From positions 124,001-188,000 of the forward strand of contig NZ_UPPP01000072.1 of assembly GCF_900476375.1 (NCBI RefSeq): 64,000 bases of DNA. Direction: 5' to 3'. Below, piece by piece: positions 47,116-55,377 of the stretch (positions are counted from its first letter, which is position 1; every line of letters starts with the position of its first letter). The translations under genes were made by a program, and so were the position numbers. Below the pieces are notes generated by a model. It saw only the letters and a list, made by a program, of their open reading frames with translations, did no database searches and was not told where the DNA came from. This stretch comes from Allolucifera butyrica. Its GTDB lineage: Bacteria; Bacillota; Negativicutes; Sporomusales; UPPP01.

Positions 47116-47578
47116 TGCCGAATGTTCCTTCCTTACTGAGTAATATTTTTTTCAGCGCCAGTCCGCCGCGATAGCCGGTTAATGTGCCATTGGTGCCAAT
47201 TACACGGTGGCAGGGAATGAAGATAGGAATTGGATTCCGGCTGCTGGCCAGTCCGATTGCCCTTGCGGCTTTTTCCTTGCCCATTTTCAGGGCAATCTCT
47301 TTATAGGTGGCAGTTCGTCCATAAGGAATCTCACCCAGCAGCGACCAAACCTGCTGCATAAAGGCGGTGCCAACAGGATTGAGCGGCAGGGTAAACCTCT
47401 TTAATTCACCGGCAAGGTACCGGTCCAACTGGTGTGATGCTTCTACCAGCAAAGAGTTTTTTCCTTCTGTTGCGGGTTTTGGCAAAGCCTCCCTGCCAAA
47501 ATATAAATTGGTAATACTGCCGTCCATTTCGGCAATCCCGATTTCCCCAATCATAGTATTGCAAAAATAAACATTCAT
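47102..47578 (-). CDS. ogt: O6-methylguanine-DNA methyltransferase
   Basis: 158 residues. The acceptor cysteine is Cys123 in IFIPCHRVIG, and ARAIGLASSRNPIPI is the usual preceding segment. It reverses O6-alkylguanine by self-alkylation. The ATG overlaps the adaA stop codon by 4 bp. Confidence 0.95.
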   Translation of the reverse strand: MNVYFCNTMIGEIGIAEMDGSITNLYFGREALPKPATEGKNSLLVEASHQLDRYLAGELKRFTLPLNPVGTAFMQQVWSLLGEIPYGRTATYKEIALKMGKEKAARAIGLASSRNPIPIFIPCHRVIGTNGTLTGYRGGLALKKILLSKEGTFGNAFF

Positions 47579-48144
47579 GGTTCGCCATCTCCCCCCTTTC
47601 TATATTCCTGCGGGGTCAATCCTGTTTGTTCTTTAAAACATCTATGAAAATTCGATGCGCTCTGGAAACCGGCAAGGCAGGCAATTTCCAGAATCCCGGC
47701 ATTGGTTTGCCGTAATAAAGAGCAAGCCTTTTTTACTCTGCTATTCATAATATACTGCCTCGGAGTAATGCCCGTACTTCGCTTGAATAACCGGGTAAAA
47801 TGGCTGGGACTCGTGTTTAGCTGCCTGGCAATAATGTTTAAATCGACCGGTTTAGTGTAAACTTGCCGCAGTATTGCCTGAGCACTACGCACTAAGTCCT
47901 GCTCCGGGTCAAATGCCGGCATATCCGGGCGGCATCGTTTGCAGGGACGAAAGCCGGCTGCAAGAGCAGCCTCCACCGTATCAAAAAATAGAACATTTTT
48001 ACCAACCGGCGTTTTCGCTTTGCAAGATGGCCGGCAGAAAATGCCGGTCGTTTTCACTGCATAGAAAAACAATCCATCGTAGGCCTTGTTGCAGCGGGTA
48101 ACAGCTTCCCATTTTTCGCGCTCCGTTAGTGCCATTGTTCCCAT
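47575..48144 (-). CDS. adaA: AdaA-type methylphosphotriester sensor and AraC-family activator
   Basis: 189 residues from ATG 48144, which has GGAGG upstream. The N-terminal zinc domain has Cys37, Cys41, Cys68 and Cys71 (FCRPSC and CKRCRP). The C-terminus is an AraC HTH pair (LNTSPSHFTRLFKRST, ACLAGFQSASNFHRCF). It takes a methyl group from methylphosphotriesters and then activates the repair operon. It has no methyltransferase domain of its own. The separate ogt gene downstream completes the Ada function. Confidence 0.93.
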   Translation of the reverse strand: MGTMALTEREKWEAVTRCNKAYDGLFFYAVKTTGIFCRPSCKAKTPVGKNVLFFDTVEAALAAGFRPCKRCRPDMPAFDPEQDLVRSAQAILRQVYTKPVDLNIIARQLNTSPSHFTRLFKRSTGITPRQYIMNSRVKKACSLLRQTNAGILEIACLAGFQSASNFHRCFKEQTGLTPQEYRKGGDGEP

Positions 48145-48283
48145 AGTTACTCCTCCATCTGTCCTGCAGAGCATCCCTGCGCAGCCATGTGCCTCTCTCT
48201 TTGATTTTAGTATAATACAATTGTTATCAAAAGATCGTCCTATATTTTATCAAGTAATTCTGATTCTCTCTATTCTATAGGAA

Positions 48284-48342
48284 AAGAAGAAAAGCCGGGG
48301 TTGTCGCACTAAGAAATCCAGTGCGACAACCCCGGCCCATTT
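48284..48342 (-). terminator. Terminator of the padC-esterase operon
   Basis: GCCGGGGTTGTCGCACT and AGTGCGACAACCCCGGC form a perfect 17-bp stem with a 9-nt loop, followed on the minus strand by TTTTCTTCTTTT. Confidence 0.9.
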
Positions 48343-48343
48343 T

Positions 48344-49333
48344 CTATTTAAAATGCTTATCAAAAAAACTGATGATCACCTGCATTACTTCCGGCTGAAT
48401 CCAATAAATACCGCCATGCTGCGCCCCTTTGACAACATACCGGGTCGACTCAATGCCCTGCGCTGTCAGTGCCTGATGCAGAATTTCCGTTTGACTCGGC
48501 GAAACAAGGGTGTCCTTATCGCCATGCATCAAGAGGAACGGAGGAGTTTGGTCAGAAATATACGTAATCGGATTGGCTGCTTTGGCCCTTTCCGGGTCAG
48601 CTAAAATGCCGCCGTCTTTACCGCCAAAAACAGGGCTGCCGTTGACCCAAAGCGCTTCGGTAGCTCCCGGTGATTTATGCAATTCCTGCACTTCCGGGGA
48701 AAAGTCAGATCCCACTCTGGTTAAATCAGATAATCCGTAAAGGTCAACAACCGCCTGCACATTGCTGTTTTGATTTAAATTATCGCCTTTATCAAATTGT
48801 TTGGTTCCACTTGTGGTACCAGCCATGGCCGCCAAATATCCGCCTGCCGACCCTCCCAATACGCCAATCTTATCGGGATTGATATTAAATTGTTCCGCAT
48901 GCGCTTTAAGATAACGAATTGCCGACTTTACATCTTCTAAAGGCTGGGGAAAAACCGCCGTCGGGGCAACCCGGTATTCTATGCTGGCAACAACATAGCC
49001 GGCTGCGGCAAGGTCCATACGCTGCTGTATGTAGCTGTCTTTATTCGCATTGATAAATCCGCCGCCCGTTATAAAGACAATGGCCGGCATTTTTTCCTTC
49101 TGCTGCGGTTTTAACACGTCCATTTTCATCGCCACATTTTCGTAGCCCCGCATCGGAACCTGCTCGTACACGACATTCGAAATAAGCTGAATTAAAGGAT
49201 GCTTTATCTCAACATCCAAACTTTTACTTGCCGCAGTATTTCCCGCAGCGGAAACACTTCCCATCAGGCCGGTCATTAATAATCCCGACATGACCATAAT
49301 TCCCATCGTTTTTTTTAATTTCAATCGATTCAC
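48344..49333 (-). CDS. Secreted alpha/beta-hydrolase esterase (feruloyl/acetyl-xylan esterase-like)
   Basis: About 329 residues from GTG 49333, giving a signal peptide ending GSVSAAG. The frame extends to 49414 inside padC. The catalytic Ser is in GGSAGGYLAAMAG, Asp in MHGDKDTLV, His in GAQHGGIYW, and the oxyanion-hole motif is FITGGGFINA. This BD-FAE/BlsA-like family splits plant esters. It directly follows padC, so it may release hydroxycinnamic acids outside the cell that PadC then decarboxylates. The start is the least certain part. Confidence 0.85.
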   Translation of the reverse strand: MNRLKLKKTMGIMVMSGLLMTGLMGSVSAAGNTAASKSLDVEIKHPLIQLISNVVYEQVPMRGYENVAMKMDVLKPQQKEKMPAIVFITGGGFINANKDSYIQQRMDLAAAGYVVASIEYRVAPTAVFPQPLEDVKSAIRYLKAHAEQFNINPDKIGVLGGSAGGYLAAMAGTTSGTKQFDKGDNLNQNSNVQAVVDLYGLSDLTRVGSDFSPEVQELHKSPGATEALWVNGSPVFGGKDGGILADPERAKAANPITYISDQTPPFLLMHGDKDTLVSPSQTEILHQALTAQGIESTRYVVKGAQHGGIYWIQPEVMQVIISFFDKHFK

Positions 49334-49367
49334 CCTGCTTTCTTTTTTAAGTTTCTTTGAAAATAAA

Positions 49368-49862
49368 CTAGTTTTTTCTTTTGGTATAGGTTTCCGGGAG
49401 TTCACCGGGGGCACAATTGATTACTTCCTCTTTATCCGCACCGCACTCTTCAAGAAAGGTAATTGTCGCAAATTCATCAACAACCATTTTAGGATAGGTT
49501 GGCCCCTGATCACGGTACTTTTTCATCAGCGGCAGATATTCATTTTGGAAGCATACTGTCTTCTTGGGATCTTCTTTAATCCAGGCGGGAAAAAAGATTG
49601 TACCATGGATTTTCCGCGTAGCTAAATTAAAGGCCAGGCTCACGCAAGTGCCTGTCGGTTCATCCCATGATATCTTGTAAACGTCGTCTGCCAGGGCAAC
49701 AATATAGGCCTCTTGTCCTTTTACCCAGCGGCCACCGACAATTCCGCTGTGAATCCGGTAATCAAAGGTTTTATCATTCTTGATATAGACTTCATACTGC
49801 CAGCCATTATCATAGGTATAAATAAAATGTTTACCAATTAAATTTTTTAATTCTTCCTTCAT
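49368..49862 (-). CDS. padC: Phenolic acid decarboxylase
   Basis: 164 residues, the normal length of PadC. Landmarks are [28 protein letters not shown], and [20 protein letters not shown] with the catalytic region. It decarboxylates p-coumaric, ferulic and caffeic acid to 4-vinyl phenols, a detoxification step. It is divergent from padR across 121 bp that holds a strong palindromic operator. Confidence 0.95.
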   Translation of the reverse strand: MKEELKNLIGKHFIYTYDNGWQYEVYIKNDKTFDYRIHSGIVGGRWVKGQEAYIVALADDVYKISWDEPTGTCVSLAFNLATRKIHGTIFFPAWIKEDPKKTVCFQNEYLPLMKKYRDQGPTYPKMVVDEFATITFLEECGADKEEVINCAPGELPETYTKRKN

Positions 49863-49890
49863 TATTCTATCTCCTTTTACTTTTTATCTA

Positions 49891-49924
49891 AATATCAACA
49901 TGTAAATATGTACATGTTGATATT
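49891..49924. promoter_or_regulatory. PadR operator
   Basis: AATATCAACATGTA and TACATGTTGATATT are perfect 14-bp arms around a 6-bp spacer, centred between the divergent padC and padR genes. Known PadR sites carry the same ATGTA/TACAT halves. It is about 30 bp from padC, so it is well placed to repress that gene. Confidence 0.85.
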
Positions 49925-49983
49925 TATGTATATATTATATATACTGTTATTTTAGAAAGTCAAGTAAAAGGGGCAATATTTGA

Positions 49984-50523
49984 ATGAATACATTAGAATA
50001 CGCGATCTTAGGTTTAATCGATAAACAAAAAGTTACGGGATATGACTTAACTAAAATATTTAATGACAGTATCGCCGATTTTTGGAGCGCCAATCAAAGC
50101 CAGATTTATCCTGAATTAAAAAAATTAGTCCAAGCCGGGCTGATTCAGTATAAAGTTGTAATTCAAGGTGAAGTTCTTGAAAAAAAGCTCTATTCAATTA
50201 CCCAAAAAGGAAAAGAAGTATTAAAACAATGGGTTCTGGAAGAGGAACCCCCGCTGCCGCAAAACAAGGATATTTTTAAACTGCGTATTTATTTTGCCGA
50301 ACATTTGAGTAACGAAGAGCTTTTGAGAAAGTTTAAAGACCGGCAGGAAGAATGCAATCATCTTTTAAAACGCTATCGAAAAAAGGTCGCAGAATACCAG
50401 GATGTACAGATCCCGCCCGAAAAATTAGGTGATTTTATTTTATTAAAGGGTGCAATCAGGCAATTGGAATCGCAAATCACATGGATTGATGAATCGTTAA
50501 CCTATATTACTAACTATAAATAA
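49984..50523 (+). CDS. padR: PadR-family repressor of phenolic acid genes
   Basis: 179 residues with the PadR winged helix (LEYAILGLIDKQKVTGYDLTK; SQIYPELKKLVQAGLI) and a C-terminal helical dimerisation part. PadR leaves DNA when phenolic acids are present. It lies divergent to padC and has its own terminator downstream. Confidence 0.93.
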   Translation: MNTLEYAILGLIDKQKVTGYDLTKIFNDSIADFWSANQSQIYPELKKLVQAGLIQYKVVIQGEVLEKKLYSITQKGKEVLKQWVLEEEPPLPQNKDIFKLRIYFAEHLSNEELLRKFKDRQEECNHLLKRYRKKVAEYQDVQIPPEKLGDFILLKGAIRQLESQITWIDESLTYITNYK

Positions 50524-50573
50524 ATTCAAATTCCACCCATAAATACAAAAAATAATTTTCTCCACCACGATAC

Positions 50574-50613
50574 TTAAGCCCCTATTTGCCGCTGCCAGCA
50601 AATAGGGGCTTAA
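50574..50613. repeat. Perfect 16-bp inverted repeat after padR
   Basis: TTAAGCCCCTATTTGC and GCAAATAGGGGCTTAA flank an 8-nt loop. No T-run follows on either strand, so it is not a standard terminator. It could stabilise the padR transcript or bind a protein. Confidence 0.75.
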
Positions 50614-50718
50614 CCAGCTATACTGTATCCGGGCGATAACACCCAGAGGAATTTTCACTCTATCCCAACATTTAACATATTATGTATTAGGTTCTATCCA
50701 CAAAAGACGACATCACCA

Positions 50719-50755
50719 AAAACCCGCGAGATTCTTTGCGTGGGTTTATTTTTTC
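50719..50755 (+). terminator. Terminator upstream of the Pro-rich small protein
   Basis: AAACCCGCG and TGCGTGGGTTT pair and are followed by ATTTTTT. It closes the padR transcript and separates it from the next small gene. Confidence 0.7.
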
Positions 50756-50789
50756 ATGCTTTGGTAATTGTAATACTTGGGAAAGGACG

Positions 50790-50969
50790 GTGATAGTTAC
50801 GACTTCTCTAGGCGATGTAAAATACAATTTAAGAACCCGGTTCCATAAAACGGTCAAAGTGAAACCGATTCAGCCACTAAAACCTATACAGCCGATAAAG
50901 CCAATCATTCCCATAAAACCGATCACTCCGATAAAACCATTATCGCTTTCAAGCCCATCGGATAGCTAA
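50790..50969 (+). CDS. Small protein with KPI-x-P repeats, function unknown
   Basis: 59 residues from a GTG close to GGAAAGG. The longer TTG frame from 50736 starts inside a terminator hairpin. After a mixed N-terminus of about 20 residues there are six to eight KPI(Q/I/T)P-like units (KPIQPLKPIQPIKP...), then SLSSPSDS. The DNA repeats are not identical. The repeat could form an extended proline-rich, positively charged rod. The coding status is only moderately certain. Confidence 0.5.
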   Translation: MIVTTSLGDVKYNLRTRFHKTVKVKPIQPLKPIQPIKPIIPIKPITPIKPLSLSSPSDS

Positions 50970-51012
50970 ATGAATTTACAAGGGCAAACTAATTGGAGAA
51001 ATATTGAATGTA

Positions 51013-51246
51013 TCAATCCTTTCTCGCGATTTTAGCTAAGAAAATTACGTAGCAAGAAATGCAGGCTGACAAAAATGCAAAATATATTCCCCCAACGTAG
51101 CCCACGGTTAGGCAGCTAATGCCAAGTCCATACCAGCCTAGTTTTGACTGATTGTCGTATTTTTCCCAAAACAAATAGAATAGCCCGGCAATGACCCCAG
51201 CCCCCAGGGTTCCCACAATTCTTGACAAGTGGTACATGTCAACCAT
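51013..51246 (-). CDS. Small membrane protein, function unknown
   Basis: 77 residues with three hydrophobic segments (about 7-27, 36-52 and 53-73), the last ending in a positively charged LAKIARKD. The start has an excellent GGAGGAGAAGT site, so it is a real gene. I do not recognise the family. It stands alone before the LevR-type activator gene. Confidence 0.75.
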   Translation of the reverse strand: MVDMYHLSRIVGTLGAGVIAGLFYLFWEKYDNQSKLGWYGLGISCLTVGYVGGIYFAFLSACISCYVIFLAKIARKD

Positions 51247-51480
51247 ACTTCTCCTCCTTGTAAACTATTAACCCACCCTTTTTTGAAATTTTAATCTCCC
51301 ATAAAATAATATATTTTAATATTTCTTCAATATACAAAAATAACCTTTTAATATATTTATTATTATAGTTTTATTAATAAAAAATGTACCCTAGCATTAA
51401 AGCCACGGGCACATTGCCGAAGTAATTTTAAGCGGCTATTCTTGTTTTTTTATTATTGATACTAACTCCGCCTGTTAAAT

Positions 51481-54342
51481 TTATGGGCTACACAACGTTT
51501 CGATAAAGGCATGCTGGTCTGCCGCTTTTAGCAGTTGATCCACGCGTGTCTTGTCCTTTAAAATGCGAAACATCTCATTAATGACGTCAACATCGTTGCT
51601 TTTAATTGCCGGCAGACAGATTAGAACAACTTTATTCTTCTGGCCATCCCACTCAATGGGCTGCTGTAATTGAACAAAAACGATGGCCGACCGTTCAACG
51701 AATACCGGCAGTCCATGCGGGATGGCAATTCCGTTCTTAAAGCAAGTGCTGCTCATTTCCTCCCGTGTAAATAACGACTGCAGGAACTCACTTTTTATAT
51801 AGCCTTTATTAAAAAGTGCGCTTCCTATTGCTTCCAGTACCTCCTGCTTATTCTTGTACTTAGAATGCAAAAAAATGAAATCTTCATCCAGAATCTTCTT
51901 TAAACTGTTTCCCTTCTGCTGCTTAACCAAATAATCAACCAGCATCTTTTTATCCTTACTGAAATCTGTTTCGAACGGTATAAAATTAATGTTATGGATT
52001 CTGGGATTAATGGTACCGATAATAGCAAGAATATTGTATTGTTGATTTATAATATTAATTTTTTGTTTCAGTTCCTCATCCATAACGCTTAAAACCATCG
52101 TTTTTAAATCCGGGTAGTATTCTGCAAGCAGTTCTTTAATCTTTAATGCAATGCCGCGTCCCGTAAGACAAGTACAAAGAATGACCGGTTTCTTATACGA
52201 ATGATCAATTGAAATCATAGAACATAAATGCCGGGGATGAATCAGGTCATAATAAACATCATCTAAAATTTCTTCCGAGCGATCATCGGCTATATATACC
52301 TTTCTTACAGCTTCCATTACGGAAACTATATCTACCCGGTCAATCGTACGGGTTTTAAGTCCCGTCTGATTATGAACAATTTCCCCGATATTCGCTAAAG
52401 AACCCATATCGACAAAAAAGAGAATCCCCGTATCTTTTTCAAAGGTCTTAGCAATTTCCACCACTTTTTTGAAGGTTTTCGCCGGGTTTTCATTAAACGG
52501 CATATCTACTGCGATCGGAAAGTTTACGCCCATTAAATGATTAACAATTGCAATCATTTCCGACGCTATTTTTCCATGGCATACCGTAATGATCTCCACC
52601 TCATTTTTCTTATTTGTAAATTGCAGCATTTCTTTTATATAAATCGCGATAAATCCAATTTCTCCTTCGGGAAGACGAATATTTTCCTGCTTTTCAACTT
52701 GCTCTGCCAGTTGAAGTGCTAATTCAAATTCATTTTTAAAACTTTCTTTAATATGTAAAATGTTAGGGTTTACGATTTCTTGATTCTGTTTAATTCGTTT
52801 CAAGGCCTCGTCAAGATGAATGGCAAGATAAACAAGCACTTTTTCATTGATTGACAAGTCCGGATACTGCTGACGGATTACAGCATAAAAAGAATCGGTC
52901 ATTCGGCTTATTGAATCGCCAACCAAATACTTCAATTCCGTCAACGGCAGTGTCCGGGCTTCCGCACCTGCCCGAATCAAGTCAAAATTATTTAAAATAA
53001 AGTTCCAAATAATTTTTTCTATCTCTACAGTAGAAATATTCATTTTTTTCAGTTCCTGATACTTCTTCTCAACCTTTACATAGATATCTTCAAAAATCGG
53101 ATACTTTTGCTGTGTTTTAGTTGTATTTAGCGGAACAAACAAAGCATCTTGAAAGGCAATGGCACTATTTCGTTCAATATTTTGAAACAATGTATTATAT
53201 AACAGCTCACTAAAGTCAATGATAATTTCATTTTTTCCGCTATTGATTTTTTCAACATAGGCATTGGCACAGGTAACTTGAATTTCGCTCTTGAGTTGCC
53301 CAATATTTCCCGGATACTCTTTTATCGTAAAGGACGATAAGATTTTTCTATTAACCAGGATTCTACATTTGGTACGATTTGCTTCTTCCTGGAAAAAATC
53401 ATAAATAAGCTGCGCTTTTTCCCGGACCGGCCGTTCTTTTAACGGCGGCAGTTCAATAATCATGGGAATTCTGCGCCTGAATGTCAAAAGAAACGAGGAC
53501 TCGATGTTTTCTGTTGTAGCTCCGATAAAAAACACTTGTGTCTTTCTGGTCATATTCCCTTCACCTAAACGGCGGAATTGCCCTTTATCTAAAATGGAAA
53601 ATAGGATTTCCTGACCTTTAGGCGGCAACCGGTGAATTTCATCTAAAAACAAAATGCCCTTGTGTGCTCGCTCGACTAATCCTTCCGTATCCTGATCGGC
53701 TCCGGTAAAGGCGCCTTTTTTATGACCGTATAAAATAGAAAGCAATAACTGGGGATTATCCCCGTAGTCTGCGCAATTCAACGCTACAAACGGAGCATTG
53801 GCCGCCAAAACTTTTTGATTGACTGCATATTGATACATACACTCCGCAAACATTGACTTTCCGGTTCCGCTATCCCCAATAATTAATGTAGGTAGTCCGA
53901 AAGGCGGATATAACATGGCCGCTTTTGCCTGCTGAATATTTTTAGTCAAACTGCCGTCAAATCCCGTTAATTTTGAAAAATCAGTAATCTTTGGTCCTGC
54001 CAGCGGCGCTTGCGGGCGGTCGGGTTTCTTATTGATATTTACTGTATTGTTTATAAGATCGGCAATATAGTTTCGCGAAACTTGAAACCCTTCTTCCGAA
54101 AGCTTGTCTAACAGCTGTCCGGTGGTAATCTGCGGATTGCTTTGTTTTATTGTCTGAATCGCCAGTTGAATATTTTGTTTCTTCCGCTCACGGGAATTGG
54201 GAATATTTAGTTCTTTCCGGATTCCAGTAACAGTCTCGCGATAAATAGACAGACTTTCGGCTATTTTTTCATCATTTAAGGGAGAGTAGATACTTTCATT
54301 CTGAATCAACTGCGTAATCTTTTCCCGGTTGTTTTCCAACAT
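51481..54342 (-). CDS. levR: LevR-type sigma-54 activator with PRD and PTS domains
   Basis: 953 residues. Order: an N-terminal HTH region (to about 100), a sigma-54-interacting AAA+ domain with Walker A GDSGTGKS (156-163), GAFTGA (210-215) and Walker B ILFLDEIH (230-237), then a PRD domain, a mannose-type EIIA, a second PRD and a C-terminal EIIA-Fru domain (IAIPHGLPV). LevR-type activators turn on PTS operons from sigma-54 promoters, and the PTS phosphorylates the PRDs. Such a promoter lies before the galactitol-type PTS operon at 58781. Confidence 0.94.
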   Translation of the reverse strand: MLENNREKITQLIQNESIYSPLNDEKIAESLSIYRETVTGIRKELNIPNSRERKKQNIQLAIQTIKQSNPQITTGQLLDKLSEEGFQVSRNYIADLINNTVNINKKPDRPQAPLAGPKITDFSKLTGFDGSLTKNIQQAKAAMLYPPFGLPTLIIGDSGTGKSMFAECMYQYAVNQKVLAANAPFVALNCADYGDNPQLLLSILYGHKKGAFTGADQDTEGLVERAHKGILFLDEIHRLPPKGQEILFSILDKGQFRRLGEGNMTRKTQVFFIGATTENIESSFLLTFRRRIPMIIELPPLKERPVREKAQLIYDFFQEEANRTKCRILVNRKILSSFTIKEYPGNIGQLKSEIQVTCANAYVEKINSGKNEIIIDFSELLYNTLFQNIERNSAIAFQDALFVPLNTTKTQQKYPIFEDIYVKVEKKYQELKKMNISTVEIEKIIWNFILNNFDLIRAGAEARTLPLTELKYLVGDSISRMTDSFYAVIRQQYPDLSINEKVLVYLAIHLDEALKRIKQNQEIVNPNILHIKESFKNEFELALQLAEQVEKQENIRLPEGEIGFIAIYIKEMLQFTNKKNEVEIITVCHGKIASEMIAIVNHLMGVNFPIAVDMPFNENPAKTFKKVVEIAKTFEKDTGILFFVDMGSLANIGEIVHNQTGLKTRTIDRVDIVSVMEAVRKVYIADDRSEEILDDVYYDLIHPRHLCSMISIDHSYKKPVILCTCLTGRGIALKIKELLAEYYPDLKTMVLSVMDEELKQKINIINQQYNILAIIGTINPRIHNINFIPFETDFSKDKKMLVDYLVKQQKGNSLKKILDEDFIFLHSKYKNKQEVLEAIGSALFNKGYIKSEFLQSLFTREEMSSTCFKNGIAIPHGLPVFVERSAIVFVQLQQPIEWDGQKNKVVLICLPAIKSNDVDVINEMFRILKDKTRVDQLLKAADQHAFIETLCSP

Positions 54343-54467
54343 CCTTCATCCCTCTTTCGAATTCACACTGGCAAATAAAAGGATCTCTGGAGGCGGCTTT
54401 ACGCTTATTATACCATTCTACGACAAAAAGTTAATAACAAACCGCCCTGCCGTACCCGGAAAGTGGG

Positions 54468-54506
54468 GCGTTTCCACCTGCCGGAGAAATCAGCAAGCGG
54501 AAACGC
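54468..54506. terminator. Hairpin after the second aldolase gene, cre-like arm
   Basis: GCGTTTCC (54468-54475) pairs with GGAAACGC (54499-54506), just past the aldolase stop. There is no strong T-run. The right arm GCGGAAACGCTTTC also resembles a cre site. Either role is possible. Confidence 0.4.
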
Positions 54507-54517
54507 TTTCTTGGTCG

Positions 54518-55351
54518 TTATGCCCGGTGGTTTGAGCCAAATAACTGAATATAGTACTCCAATTTCTCCCGGTAACCCTGCAGCATGGCCGATTCCGCCT
54601 GCCGCATACCGGTAATTTCCTCCTGTTTTATCCGCTGCTCCAAAACAGAATAGCCTGCTTTATCCAAATCGGTATATAAATTCAGCTTCGTAATTCCCAA
54701 TTGAATCGCTTTTTTCAGGTTTTCATCCCCGGTGCCGGAACAGCCGTGAAGAACTAGCGGAACTGGTACAACCTGATTTAGTTGTTTCAATAAATCAAAA
54801 TGCAGTTCCGGCTTACCGGCATATACTCCATGGGAAGTTCCGACAGCGACAGCCAGACAGTCAATCCCCGTATGCTGAACAAACAACAACGCTTCTGCCG
54901 GTTTTGTCAAACCTTCGTTCTTGGTCTCTTCATACTCGCTGCCTTGGCCCACGTGTCCTAACTCCGCTTCTACCGTAACATTGACCGGGTGCGCAAATTT
55001 TACGATTTCTTTTACCTCGGCAATATTTTGTTCAAACGGACAAGTGGAACGATCCACCATGATTGATGTAAAACCGGCCCGGACGGCCTTGACCGCATCA
55101 CTATACTGCTGACCATGATCCAAATGAACTACGACCGGAACCCGTGCGGTTTTTGCTGCCCTGACAGCAATTTTACCAAATTCGAAAATATCGGCCATGG
55201 CTGGATATAAGGCCAGAATCAACGGCGATTTATAGTTTTCCGCTGCCGAAATTGCTGCTCTTATACTCCCCTCATTCCATGCATTCGCTGCCGGAATTCC
55301 ATATTGGTTTTGTTTGGCATCACGTAAAAGAAGTTCCAGATTAACAAGCAT
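54518..55351 (-). CDS. Class II fructose/tagatose-bisphosphate-type aldolase
   Basis: 277 residues, GatY/KbaY-like. Zinc ligands are in VVHLDHGQQYSD, VEAELGHVG and VPLVLHGCSGTG. It is the last gene of the PTS-EIIB-C-A-dehydrogenase operon, 26 bp from the dehydrogenase. The substrate must be a ketose phosphate or a keto acid derived from the PTS product. The family normally cleaves ketose 1,6-bisphosphates, yet there is no kinase in the operon to make one. Confidence 0.92.
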   Translation of the reverse strand: MLVNLELLLRDAKQNQYGIPAANAWNEGSIRAAISAAENYKSPLILALYPAMADIFEFGKIAVRAAKTARVPVVVHLDHGQQYSDAVKAVRAGFTSIMVDRSTCPFEQNIAEVKEIVKFAHPVNVTVEAELGHVGQGSEYEETKNEGLTKPAEALLFVQHTGIDCLAVAVGTSHGVYAGKPELHFDLLKQLNQVVPVPLVLHGCSGTGDENLKKAIQLGITKLNLYTDLDKAGYSVLEQRIKQEEITGMRQAESAMLQGYREKLEYYIQLFGSNHRA

Positions 55352-55377
55352 TTCAGCATCACATCCCCTCTGTTTGC

